Shown here piece by piece: positions 8,087-15,841 of a stretch of 38,809 nt of DNA; position 1 is the stretch's first letter; each line of letters begins with the position of its first letter. A model generated the notes under the pieces. It worked only from the letters and a program-made list of their open reading frames with translations, made no database searches and was not told the DNA's origin. Source of the stretch: DATFKA01 sp042095835 (GTDB lineage Bacteria > Bacteroidota > Bacteroidia > Chitinophagales > Saprospiraceae); contig JBELML010000048.1 of the NCBI GenBank assembly GCA_042095835.1, forward strand, positions 1 through 38,809, given 5' to 3'. Made by a program: the position numbers and the translations under genes.

Positions 8087-9031
8087 ATGCAAAAAAAATG
8101 CCTGCTCCTGCTACTACTACTATTCCTCGGTGTTTGTTGTAGCCCTACCGAGCAATCCCAATCTCAGGAATATCTCACAGAAGAGGTAGCCAATGAACCT
8201 CACACGATTACAGACCTGATTAACAACTTGGAAGACTCTCATAATAAAGAAGTAATGGTGGTCGCCCATCGTGGAGACTGGCGCCACTCACCAGAGAATT
8301 CTATTCAGTCTATCAAAAACTGCATTAAGATGGGCGTGGATATGGTAGAGATTGATGTACGCGAAACGAAGGATGGGCACTTGGTTCTGATGCATGATAA
8401 AACTATTGACAGAACAACTACCGGCCAGGGGAATGTGTCGGACTGGACCCTAGACTCCCTGAAAACGCTGAGTTTAGTTGATGGCCTAAACGTAGCTACA
8501 GATCACAAAATACCAACTTTAGAAGAAGCCCTTTTAGTTGCTAAAGACAAAATCCTTATCAATCTGGATAAAAGCTATGACATTTTTGACAAGTGTTTTG
8601 CCATTGCAGAAAAAACAGAAACGCTAGATCACATTGTCATTAAGGGAGCTAAAGCCAGAAGTGAAGTAGAGGCAGAATTTGGTCAGTATTTGGACAAAAT
8701 ATACTTCATGCCAATAATACGTCTACCAAATCCTTTAGCAGACTCTATCATCACTGATTATCTAGAAAACCGCTTGCCTATCGCATTTGAATTCACTGTT
8801 CCATCCGATACCATTAGTACCATTGCCATGTTTGATGACATTCGAGAAGCAGGTGCTGGCGTTTGGGTTAATTCTCTATGGCACCACCACTGTGCGGGCC
8901 ATGATGATCGAAAAGCAGCCCAAGACCCTGCTACTTATAATTGGTTCTTGGACAGAAATGTAGATATGATACAGACGGACCGTCCTGCCCTATTATTAAA
9001 TTTCTTACAAGAAAAAGAACTACACCTATAA
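8087..9031 (+). CDS. Glycerophosphodiester phosphodiesterase-family lipoprotein (first)
   Basis: GDPD-family enzymes hydrolyse glycerophosphodiesters to glycerol-3-phosphate and an alcohol. The start at 8087 is chosen because it opens a lipoprotein signal, MQKKCLLLLLLLFLGVCC, while the ATG at 8030 lies in a terminator stem. The 314-residue protein shows the TIM-barrel catalytic motifs: VVAHRGDWRHSPENS (first catalytic His and its Glu), DMVEIDVRETKDGHLVLMHD (metal-binding Glu/Asp and second His), then IDRTT. PTLEEAL is also typical. Its stop overlaps the next start (TAATG at 9029-9033), so translation is probably coupled. It is 314 residues against about 250-300 for minimal GDPDs; the extra length is the N-terminal linker. 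It would act in the periplasm or at the outer membrane. Confidence 0.9.
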   Translation: MQKKCLLLLLLLFLGVCCSPTEQSQSQEYLTEEVANEPHTITDLINNLEDSHNKEVMVVAHRGDWRHSPENSIQSIKNCIKMGVDMVEIDVRETKDGHLVLMHDKTIDRTTTGQGNVSDWTLDSLKTLSLVDGLNVATDHKIPTLEEALLVAKDKILINLDKSYDIFDKCFAIAEKTETLDHIVIKGAKARSEVEAEFGQYLDKIYFMPIIRLPNPLADSIITDYLENRLPIAFEFTVPSDTISTIAMFDDIREAGAGVWVNSLWHHHCAGHDDRKAAQDPATYNWFLDRNVDMIQTDRPALLLNFLQEKELHL

Positions 9032-10233
9032 TGAGGTATATCGGTATCATCTTCCTAAGCATTTGCATTTTAGCTTGTGAAAGCCAAAACAATAGCGCCA
9101 CGCAAGCAGAGCGTGAAGCTCCTACTCCGCTTAAACTAAATCAGCTACAAGTACTGGGTACTCACAATAGTTATGCTCAACCAATTGATAGCAATGTAAT
9201 GGCCTATGGTATGAAGGTATTTACCCCATTAATGAAGCAAAGACGGGAGAGCATGGATTCCATAAGACTTGCAGAATACAAAGAGTATCATCCGAACGAA
9301 ATAAGTATTACAGAAGCACTTAGTTATCACCACCCTCCACTAAAAGAGCAACTAGATGCTGGTATGCGTAGCCTTGAGTTAGATGTTTTTTATGACCCTG
9401 ATGGTGGTCGTTTTACTAAGCCAGCAGCCTACCAACTTATGCAGGAACAAGGGTTTACCAAGCTACTACCACATGATACTGCGGGCTTGCATCGGCCGGG
9501 ATTCAAAGTGCTGCACATCGCAGACTTCGATTTCCGTAGCCACTGCCCAACCTTTGAAGACTGTTTGGGGGAATTAAAAAACTGGTCGGATTCAAATCCA
9601 AAGCATACGCCGATCTTTATTATGCTAGAAATAAAGCAAAATGGCTTACCTATTTTCCCTAATCCAACCCAAATTTCGCAATTTGACCAAGGGGCGATGG
9701 ATGCCCTTGATTCCACGGTATTGCGTATTTTAGGTAGAGACAAATTAATTATACCCGATGACATTAGAGGAGACTTTAAGACCTTAGAAGAAGGTGTTCT
9801 GGCAAAAAACTACCCCACTTTGGAAGAATCCGCTGGAAAGTTTCTCTTTTTGATGCTACCTGCCTTAGATGAAAACATGGCTAGTCCGTACTGGGAAGGA
9901 CGGCCTTCTTTAGAAGGTCGGATGATGTTTGTCCGCTCAACTCCTGGCACCCCTCGCTCTGCGTTCTTACTACTAGATAACTCCATTGTTCGCAATGAAG
10001 ACATAAGGAAATGGGTTCAAAAAGGATATCTAGTACGAACTCGCGCAGATATTGAGACCTACGAAGCTAAAGTAAATGATTATAGCAGAGCAGAAGCTGC
10101 CTTTAACAGCGGTGCACAAATCATTTCAACGGATTACTTTAAATCCGGCAATTCGTATGGCACCGAGTACATCGTAAAATTACCCGGAGGTAAAGACATG
10201 AGATGCAATCCTGTAAATGGAAATTGCCAATAA
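9031..10233 (+). CDS. Ca2+-dependent PI-PLC-like phospholipase C lipoprotein
   Basis: The protein resembles the Ca2+-dependent phosphoinositide-specific phospholipase C-like family (same TIM-barrel superfamily as GDPD). The start at 9031 overlaps the previous stop and gives a lipoprotein signal MRYIGIIFLSICILACES (Cys16). Catalytic-type motifs seen in order are QVLGTHNSYAQ (His), GMRSLELDVFYDPDGG (Glu/Asp), KVLHIADFDFRSHC, and FIMLEIKQ (Glu). The C-terminal part contains TRADIETYEAK and GAQIISTDYF, common in this family. Length is 400 residues. Between two GDPD genes it would release a phosphorylated headgroup or diacylglycerol from phospholipid. True substrate specificity is not visible in the sequence. 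Confidence 0.85.
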   Translation: MRYIGIIFLSICILACESQNNSATQAEREAPTPLKLNQLQVLGTHNSYAQPIDSNVMAYGMKVFTPLMKQRRESMDSIRLAEYKEYHPNEISITEALSYHHPPLKEQLDAGMRSLELDVFYDPDGGRFTKPAAYQLMQEQGFTKLLPHDTAGLHRPGFKVLHIADFDFRSHCPTFEDCLGELKNWSDSNPKHTPIFIMLEIKQNGLPIFPNPTQISQFDQGAMDALDSTVLRILGRDKLIIPDDIRGDFKTLEEGVLAKNYPTLEESAGKFLFLMLPALDENMASPYWEGRPSLEGRMMFVRSTPGTPRSAFLLLDNSIVRNEDIRKWVQKGYLVRTRADIETYEAKVNDYSRAEAAFNSGAQIISTDYFKSGNSYGTEYIVKLPGGKDMRCNPVNGNCQ

Positions 10234-10258
10234 AATCTATAACCAAACCTAATTTTCA

Positions 10259-11230
10259 ATGAAAAAGTTAAGCCTATATTTTATATTACTTGCCATCATC
10301 TTTAATAGTTGTCAACAAGCTAGCCAAGAGTCTGCCACGACCGTAGTGGAGGCCACGCAGGATGAAAAGGTAAGGCAAGAATTCCATAATAGTGCTGCGA
10401 AAGTGCTTGAACACCTTAAAAATCCTAGCAAAGACTATATCCTCGCTGTTTCTCATCGCGGTGATTGGAGATACGCCCCAGAAAACTCTTTAATGGCGGT
10501 TCAACGTTGCATAGACTTAGGAATGGACGTAGTCGAAATTGATGTGAGGTTAACAAAAGATGGTCATTTGGTGGCACTACATGATAAAACACTAGACCGA
10601 ACTACCAACGGTACGGGCTTATTATCAGACATGACACTGGAAGAAGTGAAACAGCTTCGGCTCAGAAATGCCTGTGGCGTGAGGCATTCACGTCAGCAGG
10701 TGCCTACTTTGGAGGAGATTATGTTGCTTACTAAAGATAAGATCATGGTGAACCTAGATAAAACGGAAGGCGAAACCGTAATGGAGGCCTATGAAATACT
10801 GAAAAAAACATCAACTGTGGATCAAGCAATTTTTAAAGGAAATGATCCACTCGCGGTGATGAGAGAGAAGTATGGCGATTTGATGGATTCCATTATTTAT
10901 ATGCCTAAACTCTGGTATGATACTCCAGACAAAGCTAATTATGTAAAAGAATTCAATGAATCATTACACCCTGTTGCCTATGAGATGTTATTTGATAGCA
11001 CTTCCAGCCCAGTGTTTGCCGAAATTGAGAATTTGAACAATGAAAAGGTAACCGTACTAGCCATTGCCCTATGGGATGCATTATGTGCGGGACACACTGA
11101 TGAGCTAGCCATGATTAAAGGGCCTGATGCCGCTTGGGGATGGTTGATTGAAAACGGTGCCAATGCCGTTATGACGGATAGACCAGCTGAACTAATGGAA
11201 TATCTACGAAATAAAGGGCTGCACGAATAA
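10259..11230 (+). CDS. Glycerophosphodiester phosphodiesterase-family lipoprotein (second)
   Basis: This is a second GDPD-family lipoprotein of 323 residues with lipobox FNSC after MKKLSLYFILLAII. Motifs match those of the gene at 8087: AVSHRGDWRYAPENS, DVVEIDVRLTKDGHLVALHD, LDRTTNGTG and VPTLEEI. The C-terminal end has GANAVMTDRPAELMEYL, the last strand and helix of the TIM barrel. The two GDPDs are clearly paralogous but diverged, so they may have different headgroup preferences. It lies 25 bp after the PI-PLC-like gene and is followed by a terminator, so it closes the cluster. Confidence 0.9.
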   Translation: MKKLSLYFILLAIIFNSCQQASQESATTVVEATQDEKVRQEFHNSAAKVLEHLKNPSKDYILAVSHRGDWRYAPENSLMAVQRCIDLGMDVVEIDVRLTKDGHLVALHDKTLDRTTNGTGLLSDMTLEEVKQLRLRNACGVRHSRQQVPTLEEIMLLTKDKIMVNLDKTEGETVMEAYEILKKTSTVDQAIFKGNDPLAVMREKYGDLMDSIIYMPKLWYDTPDKANYVKEFNESLHPVAYEMLFDSTSSPVFAEIENLNNEKVTVLAIALWDALCAGHTDELAMIKGPDAAWGWLIENGANAVMTDRPAELMEYLRNKGLHE

Positions 11231-11277
11231 ACGAAGTCGTATTTTAAGTTTCATAAAACTAGTGAGTGTGTTTTAAT

Positions 11278-11309
11278 GAAGTGCTTGAAGATAGTCAAGC
11301 ACTTCTTTT
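11278..11309 (+). terminator. Rho-independent terminator closing the phosphodiesterase cluster
   Basis: GAAGTGCTTGA (11278-11288) pairs exactly with TCAAGCACTTC (11295-11305) around a 6-nt loop, followed by TTTT. It is 47 bp past the stop of the second GDPD gene. Confidence 0.8.
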
Positions 11310-11352
11310 ATCTTTGGGAGATGGTTAATATGGGTAAAAGAATGCCAGCCGA

Positions 11353-11542
11353 GAATCGAGTAGACGGCCCTGACTCATAGAGCCAGGGAGCGCCTCTCCC
11401 ACCACCGTACATACGGGTCTTGTATATTCACCCGCTTTCGCGGTTCTCTCACTTGAGGTATTGTCATACGTCACCTTTCGGGATCGTTCGCTCACAATTC
11501 ATTATTGAAACTTTCCTTTTTGGTAATATTCAACAAAACTAG
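11353..11542 (-). repeat. Repeat module A, copy 2: degenerate group II intron 3' end
   Basis: This is a near-identical second copy of the block at 2707-2895, starting AATCGAGTAGACGG. The few differences are single bases spread along it (for example CTCATAGAGCC against CTCCTAGAGCC). It carries the same altered domain V, so it was amplified after that change. Module B follows directly. Confidence 0.6.
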
Positions 11543-11745
11543 AGTCAAAAGACTCGCAAAACTGGGTCAAAAAGCTTATCTTAAAAGTACTCAAACAAGC
11601 GCTAAAAGCAGGGCCAAACAAATACTTTTCCACTTATAGCTTTGTAGGTAGCTGGGCTAGCGGATCATCGTTCAACTGACCAGTCTGCGCCCACTTCCGT
11701 AAAGCTTGGGTTTGGGCAAAGTGGGCGCAGACTGGCCTTTGAGTT
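11543..11745 (+). repeat. Repeat module B, copy 2, with intact 17-bp hairpin
   Basis: Module B here starts with the small hairpin AGTCAAAAGACT. It ends in the same hairpin as copy 1, with both 17-bp arms (CCAGTCTGCGCCCACTT and its complement) intact and a slightly longer loop. It ends 20 bp before the next gene start at 11766, so the promoter of that gene may lie within or be replaced by the repeat. Confidence 0.75.
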
Positions 11746-11765
11746 TTAGGCATAAAAATATACAA

Positions 11766-13265
11766 ATGAATAAAATATTTAAGCTATTGAGCTTAGTGAT
11801 ACTTACGGCCTGCCAATCGAAAAACAAACAACATATCGTAATAACTTTTCAAATCGATATGTCGGAAATAATCGCGAATATCGAAGACCCCTCAACAATA
11901 GGAATTGTTGGTTCAGGACCTCTTAATTGGGAAATCACACCCTTGGAAGATAATGGGAATGGCATTTATGCTATTACTTTTGATTGGCCTATAAAAGATA
12001 CATTAGATATTGAATACACCTTTATTCACAGCTACGATACATTTGATGAAGGTACTATTGGAGAAGCTGCTTATAGAAAAGTTAAGCCGACTCCAGGAAA
12101 GCAAGTTTTACCCCTTATAAAATGGGGAGAATTACCCGCATTAAATACAGGGCGTGCCAATCCGTCTCCCATGCTGAAAGTGGAGAGAGCAGATACGGAT
12201 GCAGAAAGGAAGGCCTTAGCAATTCCTTTTTTTGGCCTAACCTCACAAGGAGTAATTGAATCAAACTTGTTTTCAATCAAAAAGACCAACATAAGCACTT
12301 CCAAAATAAAGACTGCAGTTGAGGAATTTCTAAGTTCCTTGTCACCCGATCAGCGAAAGAATTGCACCTTCCCTATTGATGATAAAGAATGGAGAAGATG
12401 GTCAAATATCGACTATTATGAAAGAAAAGGGATAGGCTTGATCGATCTTACCAACGAGCAAAAGGAATTGGTTTTCCAGATTCTGAAAGAAAGTTTGAGC
12501 CCAAAAGGGTTTAATAAGACGCAAGACATTATGAAAATGGAGGAATACTTAGCCAGGCTAACAGGGGAAAACGACCTTCTGGGACCAGATCTCTATTGGT
12601 TTTCATTTATGGGCATACCTTCTGAAACTGAGCCATGGGGCTGGCAGATTGATGGGCATCATTTGGTCATCAATTACTTTATTCTGGGGGATCAAATTGT
12701 AATGACTCCTACTTTCATGGGCTCAGAACCAAATTTCATTGCCGATGGAAAAAATGAAGGCACACGAACTTTTGAACATGAGGAAAGATTAGGATTAAAA
12801 TTATATAATTCATTAAACGAAAGGCAAACAACGGAAGCAACATTGTTTGACATAAAGGAATATAATTATCTCCAATCAGGAGCCTATAGCGATAATGCAA
12901 CTGTACCCTACAAAGGATTGAAGTTGTCTTCCCTAAATCCAACACAAGGGGCAATTTTAGAAGAACTAATATTGGAATATATCGGTAATATTAAAGAAGG
13001 GCATGCTGAAATCAGAATTGAAGAGATTTTAGAACAAGTAGATGAAACCTATTTTTCATGGGTAGGTGATCCTAATGGAACTGGACCATTTTATTATAGG
13101 GTACATAGCCCAGTTGTTATGATTGAATTTGATCATCAAAAACCAATATTCTTGGAGGGAAATACACCGAGTAAAAAGCATGTGCATACCATTGTTAGAA
13201 CCCCAAATGGAAATGATTATGGCAAAGACCTTTTACAACAACACTTAAATTCTCTTAAACACTAA
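11766..13265 (+). CDS. DUF3500-like lipoprotein with an extra N-terminal beta domain
   Basis: The start at 11766 gives a lipoprotein signal MNKIFKLLSLVILTAC; the frame upstream runs through repeat module B and is not credible as coding. The product has 499 residues. Residues about 20-135 look like a small beta-sandwich (VITFQIDMSEI, GPLNWEITPL, YTFIHSYDT), similar in feel to starch-binding or esterase-associated N-domains. The remainder resembles DUF3500: LYWFSFMGIPSETEPWGWQIDGHH and YFILGDQIVMTPTFMG, then a late HVHTIVRTPNGNDYG. The biochemical role of DUF3500 proteins is not established. The gene stands alone between repeat copies 2 and 3. Confidence 0.75.
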   Translation: MNKIFKLLSLVILTACQSKNKQHIVITFQIDMSEIIANIEDPSTIGIVGSGPLNWEITPLEDNGNGIYAITFDWPIKDTLDIEYTFIHSYDTFDEGTIGEAAYRKVKPTPGKQVLPLIKWGELPALNTGRANPSPMLKVERADTDAERKALAIPFFGLTSQGVIESNLFSIKKTNISTSKIKTAVEEFLSSLSPDQRKNCTFPIDDKEWRRWSNIDYYERKGIGLIDLTNEQKELVFQILKESLSPKGFNKTQDIMKMEEYLARLTGENDLLGPDLYWFSFMGIPSETEPWGWQIDGHHLVINYFILGDQIVMTPTFMGSEPNFIADGKNEGTRTFEHEERLGLKLYNSLNERQTTEATLFDIKEYNYLQSGAYSDNATVPYKGLKLSSLNPTQGAILEELILEYIGNIKEGHAEIRIEEILEQVDETYFSWVGDPNGTGPFYYRVHSPVVMIEFDHQKPIFLEGNTPSKKHVHTIVRTPNGNDYGKDLLQQHLNSLKH

Positions 13266-13408
13266 AATACGCCTCACAACAATGTATATAAAAATCATAG
13301 CTCGTACCTCGATTCGCTCGAAGCAGCGGTCATGCCCAGCAAAAGCAGGTCACGCCGTGTATGCTCGACCAATGAACAAACAGCTTTAAACTAGAAAACA
13401 CCTAAAGG

Positions 13409-13608
13409 AGTCAAAAGACTCGAAAAACTGGGTCAAAAAGCTTATCTTAAAAGTACTCAAACAAGCGCTGAAAGCTGGGCCAACAAAATACTTTTCCACT
13501 TATAGCTTTGTAGGTAGCGTAGCCAGCGGATCATTGTTCAACTGACCAGTCTGCGCAGACTTCCGTAAAGCTTGGGTTTGGGAAAGTGGGCGCAGACTGG
13601 CTTTTGAG
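13409..13608 (+). repeat. Repeat module B, copy 3, without module A
   Basis: Homology begins at AGTCAAAAGACTCG and ends CTTTTGAG. No module A precedes it, which sets the left edge of module B. In the left hairpin arm GCGCCCACTT is replaced by GCGCAGACTT, reducing the perfect stem to 11 bp (CCAGTCTGCGC/GCGCAGACTGG). The 143 bp between the DUF3500-like gene and this repeat contains GGTCACGCCGTGTATGC, which nearly matches a segment at 14923-14940. Confidence 0.75.
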
Positions 13609-13703
13609 ATGGGTGCAAAAAGATCAAGACAAGGAACTATTCGAGAGAAAATAAAGCTATTATTTAAATCGGTTGATTAAGAAAAAAGAAATAACGATCT
13701 TAG

Positions 13704-13931
13704 TACGCATCAGATATTTTTAAAGATCCTGATCGAATAATCTATGGACAAGTAAGAGATGGCGAACAAAGGTATCGCACAGTAGGAAAAGCTTACGAAG
13801 CCAAAATAAGCGTAATATATACGATAAGAAAATTGTCCATTCGAATAATCTCAGCAAGAAGAGCGATGAAGGAAGAGAGAAGAGCTTATTTGGCTAAGAA
13901 ACTAAGTAAAAAACAAGAAGATGAGCACTAA
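13704..13931 (+). pseudogene. brnT: BrnT-like (DUF497) toxin remnant lacking its N-terminus
   Basis: One frame ending at TAA 13929-13931 reads SDIFKDPDRIIYGQVRDGEQ, then RYRTVGKAYEAKISVIYTIR and RIISARRAMKEERRAYL. The pieces FKDPDR, a short R-rich strand, and RIISARRA.K.ERR are the hallmark of the BrnT toxin family, a RelE-like ribonuclease of type II toxin-antitoxin systems. The frame is closed by TAG at 13701 and has no ATG, GTG or TTG before the conserved part. The first third, with the WD..K...N..KHG motif, is missing or scrambled. The antitoxin gene overlaps its end by 11 bp, the normal brnT-brnA arrangement. The toxin is probably dead. Confidence 0.65.
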
Positions 13932-14304
13932 AATAAGTGTATCAGAAGCATTAAGAAAAATTGAATCAGGGGAACAAATAAGTGATTATTCAATCGATTT
14001 CGATAGAATAAAGATTGAATCTTTGGATGTAATTAAATTATCTAAAGCAGGAGTAAGTGTACCAAAAGAAGCAATATACTATGATGACGAATCAATTGAA
14101 TATGATGAAGAATTTGAAGGTGAATGGGTTGAAATAAAAACTGATCCATTAATAAAAATGGAGGAAGGAACAGAAATTAGAATTCAGTTGAATAGCGAAA
14201 TAAAGAAATGGATTGAATCAAAAAATATTCAATTGGATGAATTAGTGGAAAATCTCTTGGATAGCTTCTATAAAACACAGAAGGTAATAACTAAAGAAAA
14301 ATAG
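13921..14304 (+). CDS. BrnA-like antitoxin of the decayed BrnT pair
   Basis: This 127-residue acidic protein starts at the ATG overlapping the toxin remnant by 11 bp. The N-terminal half (SVSEALRKIESGEQISDYSI, then DVIKLSKAGVSVPKEAIYYDD) is a possible toxin-binding part. The C-terminal part, EIRIQLNSEIKKWIESKNIQ followed by LDELVENLLDSFY, is predicted to form a ribbon-helix-helix-like DNA-binding domain. Assignment rests mostly on its position after BrnT and on this layout; sequence identity to known BrnA could not be tested. The frame is intact, so it may persist as an anti-addiction antitoxin or as a plain repressor. The group II intron remnant begins just after its stop. Confidence 0.6.
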   Translation: MSTKISVSEALRKIESGEQISDYSIDFDRIKIESLDVIKLSKAGVSVPKEAIYYDDESIEYDEEFEGEWVEIKTDPLIKMEEGTEIRIQLNSEIKKWIESKNIQLDELVENLLDSFYKTQKVITKEK

Positions 14305-14329
14305 TTGAAATTCTGCACTAAAGGCAGAC

Positions 14330-14902
14330 ACTACCTCATCATAACATGAGCCTCTGTGATAAAAAGCTCGTGGTATTTATAGTGGAACTTGGTAAGCCTG
14401 TATCGTTCTCTTTTTAGAGTAAGAAGGAAGCAATTCCTAATGATGGCGGTGCAGGTAAAGGACGATGGAAAAAGCGAATGCCAGGCTGTAATGGCCAAGA
14501 TAGAAGTTGCGTTTTTTTAGGGCAAAAGACTAAAGAAGACAAGATCACTTCGGGCGAAAGCCTTGCTGACTTCCCAATCGGGTGTTTTAGTACAAGATGT
14601 TTTGTAGAATTTTTGTAATCAGAAAAAGCACAAAGAAGTGAGCTTTCATCTACCATTTGTTTATTCAATGATGGGCAATAACTATGCGTTTCTATCCGAG
14701 CAGCAAGCTTGGCAGTCCATAAAATGTGGGATTGTCGAATTGTCGGTCAAAAAACTACAGCATCGTATTGTACAGACGACCGAGCTAAAAGCTCGGATGC
14801 TGCGCTGACCATAAGCGTTTAAAATGCTTGAGCCGCTTGCTGGGAAACTAGCACGGGCGGTTCTGAAGGGGGAAGGAGGGGGGAATCTCTGACCTACCTG
14901 AC
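14330..14902 (+). mobile_element. Group II intron remnant without a reverse transcriptase gene
   Basis: The block resembles a bacterial group II intron from domain I to the 3' end. GTGGAACTTGGTAAGCCTGT and the purine-rich stretch around 14450-14540 look like domain I. Domain V at 14830-14863 is textbook: 34 nt, a 9-bp lower helix starting GAGCCGC, the 2-nt AC bulge, a 5-bp upper helix and a GAAA loop. A domain VI-like arm with CTGACCTACCTGAC ends near 14902. The domain IV reading frame of over 1 kb that should encode the maturase is absent, and the 5' GTGYG start was not found, so the 5' boundary is approximate. It differs from the module A intron type. Confidence 0.75.
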
Positions 14903-14983
14903 TTCATGCTCCCTATGCGGTCGCACGCCGTGTATGCCGAACCCTTAGCTACAAACTGAATCAAACTAAAAACACTAAATAAA

Positions 14984-15388
14984 ATGACTAATGAACGATT
15001 ACAAAAATCAGTCCTCTTGATTACGGCTATTGGATTAGTTCCAATCGCTTTAGGATATGGTTTTATGCCAGAAAAAACCTTGACGCTTCTGTATGGTTTC
15101 GATGTCAGCAATGTAAATCTAAAACATATCATGAGAGCCGTAATGGGCATATATTTCGGTCAAATCATTATTTGGATTCTCGGATTTTCTAAGCCTAGTA
15201 TAAGAAGACCTGCCATGTACTGTTTGGTTGTTTTTGTATTGGGCGTAGCTGGAGGCAGAATGATTAGTTTTATAGTAGATGGAATAGCTCATTGGTCATT
15301 TACTGTTTATCTGATTCTGGAATTAATCATCGGACTCTTTGGATTGAAATTGATTATAACAGAGGAAAAAACCAAAATAAGCCAGTAG
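14984..15388 (+). CDS. DUF4345-like four-helix membrane protein
   Basis: This 134-residue hydrophobic protein has four predicted membrane helices (about residues 8-27, 45-66, 75-97 and 101-124). MRAVMGIYFG in the second helix and GGRMISFIVDG in the third are typical of DUF4345-type small membrane proteins common in Bacteroidota. No enzymatic residues are evident and no function is established. The gene sits alone, with the intron remnant upstream and repeat copy 4 starting two bases after its stop. Its gap sequence (TCGCACGCCGTGTATGCCGA) resembles other gaps of this zone. Confidence 0.7.
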   Translation: MTNERLQKSVLLITAIGLVPIALGYGFMPEKTLTLLYGFDVSNVNLKHIMRAVMGIYFGQIIIWILGFSKPSIRRPAMYCLVVFVLGVAGGRMISFIVDGIAHWSFTVYLILELIIGLFGLKLIITEEKTKISQ

Positions 15389-15390
15389 CT

Positions 15391-15579
15391 AATCGAGTAG
15401 ACGTCCCAGACTCCTAGAGCCAGGGAGCGCCTCTCCCACCACCGTACATACGGGTCTAGTATATTCACGCGCTTTCGCGGTTCCCTCACTTGACGTATTG
15501 TCATACGTCACCCTTCGGGATCGTTCGCTCACAGTTCATTATTGAAACTTTCCTTTTTGGTAATATTCAACAAAACTAG
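15391..15579 (-). repeat. Repeat module A, copy 3 of 3: degenerate group II intron 3' end
   Basis: It begins AATCGAGTAGACGT immediately after the DUF4345-like stop and is 189 bp long, colinear with the blocks at 2707 and 11353. It shows its own point changes (CACGCGCTTTCGCGG). The identical left boundary in three places fits a defined intron 3' end (ATT/AAT junction) as the insertion edge. Confidence 0.6.
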
Positions 15580-15751
15580 AGTCAAAGACTCGAAAAACTG
15601 GGTCAAAATGCTTATCTTAAAAAGTACTCAAGTAAGTGCTAAAAGCTTGGTGGGTAGCCGGGAAGACGGATCATCGTTCAACTGACCAGTCTGCGCCCAC
15701 TTCCGTAAAGCTTGGGTTTGGGCAAAGTTGGCGCAGACTGGCCTTTGAGTT
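15580..15751 (+). repeat. Repeat module B, copy 4, with an internal deletion
   Basis: This copy is about 30 bp shorter than copies 1-3: the segment around AAGCGCTGAAAGCTGGGCCAA and the following CTTTTCCACTTATAG is missing or altered. The terminal hairpin is kept with one mismatch (AAGTTGGCGC in the right arm). The 90 bp to the MscS start hold nothing I can name. Confidence 0.7.
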
Positions 15752-15841
15752 ATTTTCCATATGCCAATGATCAGGTTAGCTACCTATTTCATAATGAGAG
15801 ATACTCTTTAATTTCATCTGAACGAACAAGTATAAGTAAAT

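Noticed and set aside
14414..14668. Minus-strand open frame inside the intron remnant
   Set aside because: It lies over domain I-type sequence, shows no family motif and has no neighbours on that strand.
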